From NCBI GenBank assembly GCA_027587225.1, contig JAPDDQ010000002.1:186001-250000 (forward strand): DNA of 64,000 nucleotides, written 5' to 3'. The number at the start of each line of letters is the position of its first letter. The stretch's first letter is position 1. Positions 19,506 through 28,200 of the stretch are shown piece after piece. The notes beneath the pieces are model-generated. The model saw only the letters and a program-made list of their open reading frames with translations. It was not told the DNA's origin and made no database searches. The DNA is from Solirubrobacter taibaiensis. GTDB taxonomy: Bacteria; Actinomycetota; Thermoleophilia; Solirubrobacterales; Solirubrobacteraceae. The translations under genes were made by a program, and so were the position numbers.

Positions 19506-19670
19506 TTGAGGCTCCTCCCCCTCGAAACAACAGAACCCGATCAAAACAGAGCGATTCGGGTGTGTCAAGAGCGAATGGCGATTCTTTTTGATCGTTTTGC
19601 TGTTCGTGTGAGTTCGCTTGCTTGACAAAGCGACCATAGATTGGTTGTCTGAGCGACGGAGGAGATACCA
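19506..19670. promoter_or_regulatory. Divergent promoter/operator region of the rha operon and its DeoR regulator
   Basis: This AT-rich 165-base gap stands out from its GC-rich surroundings. Leftward promoter: TTGACA (19568-19563), 17-base spacer, TTTGAT (19545-19540). Rightward: TTGACA (19622-19627), 17 bases, weak TTGTCT (19645-19650). Perfect 9-base arms CGATCAAAA (19538-19546) and TTTTGATCG (19586-19594) face each other around the leftward promoter. A second inverted repeat, TCGCTT/AAGCGA (19614-19619 and 19628-19633), brackets the rightward -35. This is a classic layout for DeoR repression with looping or tandem binding. Confidence 0.7.
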
Positions 19671-20489
19671 ATCGCACGCAGACGATCAGATGAAGGCCCT
19701 GCCGTGCTCGCAGAGGCCCGTCGCCGCGAGATTGCCGAACGGTTGCGCGCACAGGGCGCGGTGACCGTGGCCGAGTTGGAAGGGCTCTACGGCATCTCGC
19801 CGATGACCGCACGCCGCGATCTTGCCGAGCTGGAGCGGCGCGGCGTGGTCCGCCGCACGCACGGCGGCGCGGTGCTGCCGACCATTTCCGCGCACGAAGA
19901 CTCGTTCGCTCGCCGCCTGGACGTGCGTGCGGAGGACAAGACCGCGCTGGCCGTCGCGGCGGTGGAACTGCTCACGCCGCGCGAGACGATCTTCCTCGAC
20001 TCGTCGACGACGACGTACTACGTGGCCAAGCGGCTCGTGGACACGGGCCTGTCGGCGACGGTCCTGACGAACTCGCTGCCCGTGATGGAGCTGCTGTTCC
20101 GCGAAGGCGGGCCCGGGCTCGAGGTGATCGGCATCGGCGGCACGCTGCGCCGGCTCACCCGCTCGTTCGTCGGCCCGTTCGCCGTGCGCACGGTCCAGGG
20201 CCACTTCGCCGACCGCTTGTTCTTCTCGGTCAAGGGCGTCGCGGCGAACGGCATGCTGACCGACGCTGATCCGCTGGAGGCCGAGCTCAAGCGCACCATG
20301 ATCGAACAGGCGGGCGAATCCGTGCTCCTGATCGATCAGACGAAGCTCTCGGTGCGGGGCTTGTCCGTGATCGCCCCGCTGAGCGAAGTCGCGACGACGC
20401 TGGCGACGGGGTTGGACGAGACCGAGGCGGACGCGCTGCGCCTCGGCGGCACGACGGTTCGCCCGGTGGGTGGCGCTGTCGGCCGGTAG
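19671..20489 (+). CDS. rhaR: DeoR-family regulator of the rhamnose operon; likely ATC start
   Basis: A DeoR protein strongly similar along its whole length to the one at 9260; both contain [14 protein letters not shown]. It has the HTH at the N-terminus and the DeoRC effector domain ([23 protein letters not shown]). The first canonical in-frame start is GTG 19704, but GGAGGAG (19658-19664) stands exactly 6 bases before in-frame ATC 19671, and a TGA closes the frame at 19650. The extra residues (I-A-R-R-R-S-D-E) match the paralogue's. It is divergent from the rha operon, so local repression relieved by a rhamnose intermediate is likely. The symbol is assigned by context. Confidence 0.87.
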   Translation: MARRRSDEGPAVLAEARRREIAERLRAQGAVTVAELEGLYGISPMTARRDLAELERRGVVRRTHGGAVLPTISAHEDSFARRLDVRAEDKTALAVAAVELLTPRETIFLDSSTTTYYVAKRLVDTGLSATVLTNSLPVMELLFREGGPGLEVIGIGGTLRRLTRSFVGPFAVRTVQGHFADRLFFSVKGVAANGMLTDADPLEAELKRTMIEQAGESVLLIDQTKLSVRGLSVIAPLSEVATTLATGLDETEADALRLGGTTVRPVGGAVGR

Positions 20490-20499
20490 GGTCGATCTT

Positions 20500-21957
20500 G
20501 TGCGCAAGTTGCTTGTCCTCATTGGGTTGCTGTTCGTGCTCCCGGCCGCGCCCGCCTCGGCGCAGACGCCGGTCGGCTGTACGGCCAACCGGCTTGATGT
20601 GGCGGCGACTTGGAGCCCGGCGAAGGGTCGACTGGGGCTCGCGTCGACGTTCTCGGTCTCGGTGGCCCAGACGGGCGCCGGCGCATGCGATGTCTCCGGT
20701 GTGACAATCCGCGTCGCGCTGCCCGGTGTCGACGGGCAGCCGGCGGCGACGAGCACGGTCGTCGCCGCCGGCGCGAACTATCCCGGCGGCATGCCGTCGA
20801 CCACGGTGGCCACGCTCCCGTGGGTCGTGGCGCTCAACCCGGGCGTCACGGTCGCCACAGCGCGTGTGGACGTGGTCGGAACGCTGCGGGACACGCCGGT
20901 CGGATCGGCATTGACCTTCTCGAAGATGCAGGGCGTGCCGATCGCGGCGCCGAAGCTCGGCTTCACCGTCGTCGCCGAACCGGCGACGGGTACGGCGCCG
21001 CTGGATGTCACCTACCGCTTCGCCCTCACGAACCAGGGCGAACCGGCTGACCCGCTGACCTCGGTGGCGCTCGCGCACCCGTACTGCACCCCGGTGTACG
21101 GGAGCGGCGACACGGATGGCGACGCCGCGATCGACGCCGCCGAGACCTGGCGCTACGCCTGCACGCACCGGTTCGCCACGCCCGGGGACTACACGTCGAC
21201 CTCGAACGCCACCGCGATCAGCACGTCCGACGACCGCCCGGTGTCCGCGACCGCGGTCAACACGCTCGTGCGCGCCATCGCGGGCGACCCGCTCGGGGCC
21301 CTGACGCTGATGACGGTCGCCAGCCCCGCGAGCGGGTTCGCGCCGCTCGGCGTGACCTACACCTACACGGTGCGCAACACCGGCACCGGCGCCGTCCGCG
21401 ACGTCACCGTGACCGACGGCGGGTGCTCGCCGGTGACGAGCACCGGGGGTGCAACGCCACTGGGCGCGGGGCAGACGCGCACGTTCACGTGCTCGCGGCT
21501 GTTCGACACGGTGGGGACGTTCAGCGCGAGTGCGCTCGCGAGCGGCATCGACGAGTTCACCCTCCGCGGCGTCGACTCGGGGCCGATCACGACCGGCGTC
21601 ACCGTCGACGCGCCCACGGCGACCCCGGTGCCCACCGCGAGCCCGGACCCGGGCGCCACGCTCTTGCCCGGCCCGACGCCGACGCCGACGGCCACGCCGA
21701 CTCCGACGACGAAGTCGACGCGTGTGTCGTTCACGGCCGCCGGCCGCTTCGCCCGGCCGTGCCGCGGTCGCGTCGCGCTCACCCTGAAGGCGGGCACCAA
21801 GACGATCACGCGCAAGACCGCCAAGCCCGATCGCAGCTGTCGCTACCGCGTGCGCTTCGACGTCGCCCGCAGCCGGCTCGGCAAGGCCACGCGCGTGACG
21901 GTCACCGCACGGCTCGGCCGGACCACGAACACGCAGCGGTTCTCGGTCCCGCGCTGA
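20500..21957 (+). CDS. Secreted beta-domain repeat protein, function unknown
   Basis: About 485 residues, starting at GTG 20500 only 10 bases after the DeoR stop. Residues 1-24 are a signal peptide (K-L-L-V-L-I-G-L-L-F-V ending A-S-A). The body holds three related beta domains of about 110 residues. The last two share the opening pattern P-x-x-G-x-A-P-L-x-V-T-Y and a Cys pair, which resembles DUF11/CARDB-like cell-surface repeats. A Thr-Pro linker (P-T-P-T-A-T-P-T-P-T) precedes a basic C-terminal domain with two Cys, which may bind the wall. No catalytic motif is seen. Co-transcription with the regulator is possible but need not be functional. Confidence 0.75.
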   Translation: MRKLLVLIGLLFVLPAAPASAQTPVGCTANRLDVAATWSPAKGRLGLASTFSVSVAQTGAGACDVSGVTIRVALPGVDGQPAATSTVVAAGANYPGGMPSTTVATLPWVVALNPGVTVATARVDVVGTLRDTPVGSALTFSKMQGVPIAAPKLGFTVVAEPATGTAPLDVTYRFALTNQGEPADPLTSVALAHPYCTPVYGSGDTDGDAAIDAAETWRYACTHRFATPGDYTSTSNATAISTSDDRPVSATAVNTLVRAIAGDPLGALTLMTVASPASGFAPLGVTYTYTVRNTGTGAVRDVTVTDGGCSPVTSTGGATPLGAGQTRTFTCSRLFDTVGTFSASALASGIDEFTLRGVDSGPITTGVTVDAPTATPVPTASPDPGATLLPGPTPTPTATPTPTTKSTRVSFTAAGRFARPCRGRVALTLKAGTKTITRKTAKPDRSCRYRVRFDVARSRLGKATRVTVTARLGRTTNTQRFSVPR

Positions 21958-22257
21958 TCACCACGGGTCGGGGCCGGCGTCACGCGCGGCGCGCGTGGCG
22001 GCGACGAGCGCGGTGAAGCGCTGGAACTCCGCCTCGTCCAGGTCCACGCTGGTGCGCGTAGTGCCGAGGTTGAGCTCGCCGTCCTTGAGCATCCCGATCC
22101 GCGCCGTGTAGCGACCCTTGCGGTCCGGGCCCTTGACCTCGAACCCGACCACGTCGACGTGCACGCGGTGCTGATAGTCCGACCGGTCCGACAGGACCTC
22201 GAACACCCGCCCGTCCATGCGCAGGAACAGGTGATCGACCCGCATCTCGTAGACCAT
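21958..22257 (-). CDS. Small protein of unknown function (99 residues)
   Basis: This frame fits exactly between its neighbours: its TGA abuts the convergent stop at 21957, and its start lies 21 bases from the LAL gene's stop. It is acidic with basic patches, opens M-V-Y-E-M-R-V-D-H-L-F-L-R, and has a two-strand centre (V-D-V-V-G-F-E-V-K-G-P-D). I recognise no family. No good Shine-Dalgarno is visible; ATG 22257 or ATG 22245 could be used. Its amino-acid make-up is protein-like, not a GC-frame shadow. Confidence 0.6.
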   Translation of the reverse strand: MVYEMRVDHLFLRMDGRVFEVLSDRSDYQHRVHVDVVGFEVKGPDRKGRYTARIGMLKDGELNLGTTRTSVDLDEAEFQRFTALVAATRAARDAGPDPW

Positions 22258-22278
22258 GTGCGACGTCCGTTCGTTCGT

Positions 22279-25260
22279 TCAGGGGGTGGAGGCCAGCGCG
22301 GCGGCGAGCGCCGTGCGGGTGCGCACGCCGAGCTTGACGAACGCGCCGGCGAGGTGGCTCTCGATCGTCTTCTCGCTCAGGAATAGCGACTTGGCGACGG
22401 CGCGGTTCGTCATCCCGCCGGCGACGAGCTGGGCGATCTCGAGCTCGCGAGCCGTGAGCGCGGCGGGGCCGGCGGCGTCCGCGCGCCCGGCCCGGCCGGC
22501 CCGGTTGACGCGGCGGCCGATCCGGCGCAGCTCCCGCACCGCCTCGGCCCGCAGATGGCCGGCGGGCGCGTCGACGAGCAGGCCCTCGGCGGCGCGCAAC
22601 TGCTCGGCCGCGGCGTCGCGGTCGCTGATCGCCGCGAGCGCGCGCCCCGCGAGGATGCGCCCGCGCGCGGACTCGACGGCGAGCCCGAGCCGGTCGGTCG
22701 TCGCGACGGACTCCAGGGCGAGCGCGACCGCGCGGGTGGCGTCACCCTCCGCGAGGCACACAAGTGCCCGCGCACGCTGCGCGAGCGCGCCCGCGAGCGG
22801 CAGGTCGGCGGCCGGCTCGCCGGGGTCGCGCCGGGTCGCGTCGTCGCGGCCGTTGTGCGCGCCGGACTCGCCGCCCGCGTCCTTGCCGGCGGCGCGCTCG
22901 GTCACCCCCGCGGCGGTCTCGGCACGGGTGGCCCAGGCGGCGGCGCCCGGCGTGTCGTCGGTCAGCAGGGCGGCGCGGGTCAGCACCTCGTAGCACCCGG
23001 CGCGCTGGCCGGCGAAGAAACGCGGGAGATCCGGGCCGCCCTGCTGCTCGAGCAGGACGCTCGCTGCGCGGGGGCCTTCGCCGGTGGCGACAAGCGCCGC
23101 GGCCAGGGCCGAGCCGCACGCGGCGGTGATCGTCGACGGCTCAAGCCCCGCCGTCAACGCCACGGCTTCTTCGCCCGCGCGGACCGCGGCGGCCGGGTCT
23201 CCGCCCGCTTCCAGCACCGTCGCCTGCGCGTACAGGGTCCACACGAGCGATTGGGCGCTGCCCAGCGGCCGCGCGTCCTCGACCGCGTCGTCGGCGACGT
23301 CCAGCGCTTCGGTGATGCGGCCGCGGGCGAGCAGGCCGAGCGCCTCGCCGACGGCCAGCTCCAGCGCGAGCACGGCGCTGCCGGCCCGGCGGGCGACGGC
23401 CGTGCCGCGCGCGAAGTGCGCCAGCGCGCTCTCGAACTCGCCGAGGAAGAACTGCGCCCAGCCGACGAACAGCAGCATCTCCAGCCGCGTGCCGAGCTGC
23501 TCGTCGGAGAGGGCGGCGATCGCCGCCGTCGCCTCGCGGCCCAGCGACCGCGCTTCCGCGTACTCCTCGAGCGTGTATGCGGCCATCCCGAGTGCTGCGG
23601 TGGCCGCGGCCGCCGGCACGGGATCGACCGCGCCCGCCAGCGCCTCGCGCGCGCAGGCGCGCATCTCCACCGGGTCCCCGCGCAGCGACGCGTGCGCGGC
23701 GAGCTCGAGGTTGAGCGCCACCGCCGCTCGCGCGTCGGCCGCGACCAGCGCGGTCCGCAGGCGCTGCCGGGCGCCGTCATGGTCACCGAGCAGGCGGTCC
23801 ATCATCGCGCAGGCGGCGATCAACTCCAGCCGCGCCGGAGCGTCCTCGGGTAGCGGGGAGAGCAGCTCGAGCAGCACACGGCGCGCGTCGGCGAACCGCC
23901 CGGCACCCGCCAATGCCTGCGCCAGCGGCCCGAGCAACTCGCCCTCCTGCGGCCCGCGGGCTAGCGTGCGGGCGACCGTCAGCCAGTGCACCGCCGTCTG
24001 CGGCATCCGCGCGGCGACCTGCGCGGCCGCCTCGGCCAGCACCGCGACCGCCGCGGCATCGCCGGGAGCGGCGGACTGCTCGACGTGGTGCGCGAGCGCA
24101 ACCGGCCCGGCGCCGTCGCGCTCCAGTCCGGCCGCCGCCCGGGCGTGCCCGGCGAGCCGCCGTCCAGGGCCGACCGTCTCGTAGACGGTGCGGCGCACGA
24201 TCGGATGGCGGAAGCGGAAGCGCCGGACATCCTCCGTCCCGCGCACGAGGTCCGCCGCGACCAGCACGTCGAGCGCCTCCAGCGCGGCCGCCCGGGAGAG
24301 CCCCGCGACCTCGGCGGCGAAGTCGATCTCGAACGGGTCGCCGACGATGGCCGCGCCGTCGAGCAGCGCCCGCGCGTCGGTGCCCAGCGGCGTGGTCTCG
24401 CTCAGCACCGCCTCGCGCACGCCCTCCGGGACCCCGCCGTACCCGGGATCGTCGGCGCGGGCGACCGCCGGCTGCTCGGTGCGAGCCAGCTGCATGAGGT
24501 GGAACGGGTTCCCGCCACTCTCCTCGTAGAGCCGCCGCAGCTTCCCGTCCTCGGCGGGCCGCGCGAGCAGGCGGGAAGCGTCGGCCGGCGACAACGGCCC
24601 GAGCGTCAAGCGGCGCGCCTGGCCCGCGTCGGCCGCACGGCGCAGTTCGGGGTCCAGCGCGGAGTCGGCCTGGCGATGCCGGTGCGCGAGCGCCAGCAGC
24701 AGCCGCGGCGGCGGGCGGCGCACGATCGAGGCGACCAGCGCGATCGAGGCCGGGTCGGCCCAGTGCAGGTCGTCGAGCACCAAGGTGAGCCCGCGCGGGG
24801 CGGCTAGCGCCTCCAGCAACGCGCGGACCGCCCGGTGCAATTCGTGGCGCTCCACGGGCGGTCCGGCATAGCCGGCCAGCGCCGGGAACGTCCCACCAAG
24901 GGCCGCCAGATGGGAGGAGCCGGCCGGGCCGTGCCCGCCCTCGGCGGCCGCCGCCAGATCGGCGGCGGCCAACCCGGCCGGCGGGCCGTGCTGGACGAGG
25001 TGCGCGTCGAGCGCGTCGATCAACAACGCGTACGGCACGTCGCGCTCGTACTCGGAGCATCGCGCGCTGAGCACCAGCGCCCCCGCGGTCCGCGCGGAGG
25101 CGCCGAGGTGATCGAGCAGCGTCGTCTTGCCGATCCCCGCCTCGCCCACGATCTCGATCACGGACAGGCGATTGGTGGCGACCGCCTCATCCAGCACGGC
25201 GACCTCGACCGACCGGCCGACGAGCGGGGTGCCGCTCGCGGCTGAGGCCAGGTCCGTCAC
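22279..25260 (-). CDS. LuxR-family ATPase regulator (LAL type)
   Basis: This 993-residue LAL regulator starts at GTG 25260. Walker A (I-V-G-E-A-G-I-G-K-T-T-L-L) lies near residue 36, Walker B (L-T-L-V-L-D-D-L-H-W-A-D) near 158. An Ala/Leu-rich TPR-like middle follows, and the C-terminal LuxR HTH (L-T-A-R-E-L-E-I-A-Q-L-V-A-G-G-M-T-N-R-A-V-A...K-T-I-E-S-H-L) fills the last 65 residues. Residues about 765-790 hold a polar Gly/Asp/Arg insertion. Its ligand and targets are unknown; the large secreted protein starting 5' of it (25294-29586, same strand) is the nearest candidate target or partner. Confidence 0.9.
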   Translation of the reverse strand: MTDLASAASGTPLVGRSVEVAVLDEAVATNRLSVIEIVGEAGIGKTTLLDHLGASARTAGALVLSARCSEYERDVPYALLIDALDAHLVQHGPPAGLAAADLAAAAEGGHGPAGSSHLAALGGTFPALAGYAGPPVERHELHRAVRALLEALAAPRGLTLVLDDLHWADPASIALVASIVRRPPPRLLLALAHRHRQADSALDPELRRAADAGQARRLTLGPLSPADASRLLARPAEDGKLRRLYEESGGNPFHLMQLARTEQPAVARADDPGYGGVPEGVREAVLSETTPLGTDARALLDGAAIVGDPFEIDFAAEVAGLSRAAALEALDVLVAADLVRGTEDVRRFRFRHPIVRRTVYETVGPGRRLAGHARAAAGLERDGAGPVALAHHVEQSAAPGDAAAVAVLAEAAAQVAARMPQTAVHWLTVARTLARGPQEGELLGPLAQALAGAGRFADARRVLLELLSPLPEDAPARLELIAACAMMDRLLGDHDGARQRLRTALVAADARAAVALNLELAAHASLRGDPVEMRACAREALAGAVDPVPAAAATAALGMAAYTLEEYAEARSLGREATAAIAALSDEQLGTRLEMLLFVGWAQFFLGEFESALAHFARGTAVARRAGSAVLALELAVGEALGLLARGRITEALDVADDAVEDARPLGSAQSLVWTLYAQATVLEAGGDPAAAVRAGEEAVALTAGLEPSTITAACGSALAAALVATGEGPRAASVLLEQQGGPDLPRFFAGQRAGCYEVLTRAALLTDDTPGAAAWATRAETAAGVTERAAGKDAGGESGAHNGRDDATRRDPGEPAADLPLAGALAQRARALVCLAEGDATRAVALALESVATTDRLGLAVESARGRILAGRALAAISDRDAAAEQLRAAEGLLVDAPAGHLRAEAVRELRRIGRRVNRAGRAGRADAAGPAALTARELEIAQLVAGGMTNRAVAKSLFLSEKTIESHLAGAFVKLGVRTRTALAAALASTP

Positions 25261-25293
25261 AGTGCGAGAGGGATATTACGTCCCTCCCGCTCA

Positions 25294-28200
25294 CTACTTC
25301 TTCCCGCGCACCGTGGTCGTGAAGCGAGCGGGCCGCCCGGCGAGGCCGGACTTGGTCGAACCGGTGACGGTGATGGTGAGCCTGGTGCCCTTCGCGGGCA
25401 GCTTGATCGACGTCGTAGAGCGCTTGACGGTCCGGGTGAGGTTCAACCCGGAAGAGCTGCGGATGTCGACCTGCTGGCTGTACGCCTTGCCGCTCCAGCG
25501 CAGCACCAGTCGCTTGCCTGACTGCTTGGCGCGCAGCTTCTTGGCCTTCGCGGGCCGCTCGGGCGCGGGCGCCGTGTAGGTGCCGAGCTCCAGACGGCTC
25601 GCGAGGAACCCGTCCGCCGCGTAGACGACGGCCTGGAGCTTGCGCTTGCCCGGCGCGCCGACGGCCGGGTTGAACTTCAGCGTGCCGCGCCCGTCCATCT
25701 TCACGGTGCCGATGCGCCCGCCGCCGCCGTCGCCGGCTTCGACGAACTCGACGCGGCCACCGGCCGGGACGTTCTTGACGGTGTAGTTGAGCGTGCGGTC
25801 GTGCGCGGAGCCCGTGACCTTGGCGGTCGCGGTCGCCGGGCGCGTGCCGTCGGCCTGGATGCCCTGCACCAGGCGCGAGGAGTCCGCCGCGGTCTCGACC
25901 GTCCAGCGGCCACCGGCGGGCTTCTCGATCACGATCTCGGTGATGTCCAGCGCGTCGTTCTTGAGCGCGACGAACCCGGGGGCCTCGGCGGGCGCGTTGC
26001 CCGCACCCGTGTCGAACACCTGGCCCGACGGGCCGCGGACGATCACGTGCGGGGGCGCGTCGGCGCCCTTGAACGCCATCACGGTGCCGGGCAGGCCGGC
26101 GGGGATGTCGACGGGGTCGGGCCCGGCCTGTGCGGCCTTCGCCACCGACTTGCCGGTGTACTTGACCAAGCCGGCCGAGTTGCCGTGGCCGCCCGTGGGC
26201 ATCCGGTCGACACCGGAGACCTTCGCGGCCGAGGCCTTGGGCACGATGTCGCCGATCACGGTGTCGCCCGAGAGCGCGTGCTTGATGACGACCTTGTAGT
26301 CCTTCACGTCACAGCCGAACAGGTACAGCGTCGGGCCCTTGCCCCACTCGGCACCCGCGCCCGGCCGCCACGTGCCGGCGAACGTCTTGAAGTACAGGCA
26401 GGCGGCGAGGCCCTTGTTGGAGACGAGCACGTTGGCGCCGGTGGTGAAGTCCAGCGGCACGATCTCGAGCACCGCGTGCGCCTCGGCGTTGAACTGCTTC
26501 TTGTAGTACTCGAAGTCGAGCCCGATGTTCCAGTTGATCCACGGGTCCTTCTTCGGGTACCCGCCCTTGACGGCGGCGGCGAAGTGCACGTAGCCGTCGG
26601 TCGTGAACTCGGCCTGGATCTCAGCGTCGATGAACTTGGCGATCGTCGCCTTGCCGCTGAAGAAGAAGAGGTTCGGATAGGGGTTGTCGTAGCGGGCGAA
26701 GCCGAAGCCGACATCGGCCTCGAGCACCTCGGCCAGGCTGAGCCCGATGTGCCCGCACAGGGCGAACGTCGGCACGGGGTAGCGCTGGAACGTCTGGCGG
26801 AACAGGCTGCCGTACAGCGACGGGTTCGCGGTCACGAGCTGGCGCAGCATCGGGATGTAGTAGTCGAGCGCCTTGTAGGTCTCGTACGGCGTCGTCTCGA
26901 CGAGCCCGACCGTGCTGATGCACTCCTTCTTGGCCGCGACCTTCGGGCCGAAGTCGATATGCACGCCGAGCGACTTGATCACGACCGGAGTCGGGGTCGG
27001 GAGCGCGCCCTGCAGCTCCAGATCGACCTCCTTGACGTGGCCGGCGACGATCACCAGACGGCCGGCGACCTTGGTCGGGATCGGGTACGGGATCGTGGCC
27101 TCGGCCTCGATCAGCCAGCTGCCCGCGCCGTCATAGGTGACCGTGACGGGGCCGAGCAGGATCACGCCGAGCGGGATCTGGTCGACGTGGAAGCTGAACG
27201 CGCCCAGCGCCGCGGCGTTGGCCGCGGGGCCGAACACGAGCCGGTCCGGAGCGCTCGGGGTCTTGCCGAGCAGCTCGGGCGGCATGCCCGGGAGGACGTC
27301 GAGCGTCGAGCTGCCGTCGGGACGGAGCGTGGGCGGCCCGAGGACCTTCAGCGCGAGGCCGCCGACACCGGCGTTGGGGTCGACGACGAAGCCGGCGATC
27401 GTGGTGCCCGAGAGGTCCCAGTTCAGCGCTCCCTCGTGGAACATGAAGTCGGTCTTCTTGGCCGTGCCCTCGACGCGGGCGTTTTTGGCCGTGAGCTTGA
27501 AGGAGACCGTCTCCTTGTTGCCGCTGGTCTTGCGCTTCCATTCGAGCTTCGCCTCGGAACCGCCGAGCGTGTCGACCTCGATGCCGTTCACGCGGAAGTG
27601 CCCGCTCGTGGTGTACACGGTGGTCCGCACGCCGGACGCGGTGGTGGTCACGCCGTGGAAGCACCCCGCGCCGCCCGCGACGTCCGCGCCCTGGGTGATG
27701 ACGGTGGCGCGCTCGACCTTGATGATCGGGTTGTCGATGCAGGGCGCGTCCTTGACGACGACGTTGAGCTTGGCCGTGGCCGTGGCGCCTTCGTCGTCGG
27801 TCACGCGGACGCCGACGGTCGCCGGGCCCTTCTGGCCGAAGGTGGTGTTGCCCAGGGGAGAAGCGCCGGTGGAGGTCTCGTAGCTGCCGTTGTCGTCGAA
27901 GTCGAACGCGTAGTTGACGACGGTGCCGTCGGGATCGGTGGCGTTGGCGCCGAACAGGAACGGCGCGCCCGCCACCGGGGCCTTGGTCGGGGTGATGAAC
28001 GCGACGGTCGGGGCCTGGTCGGCGACGACGTTGAGCGTCGCCCCGGAGATCGCGGTGAGCCCGTCGGCGTCGGTGACGCGCAGGGTGACGCCGGCGACGG
28101 TGGGGGCGGGGTAGCTGCCGAGCACCTTCACGCCGGAGCGCTCGTACGTCCCGTCACCGTCGATGTCCCACTCGTACTTGGCGATCGGGCCGTCCGGGTC

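Noticed and set aside
19506..19637. N-terminal extension of rhaT to ATG 19637
   Set aside because: This stretch is AT-rich and contains a -35/-10 pair and the Shine-Dalgarno. The encoded residues are unlike ABC ATPase N-termini.
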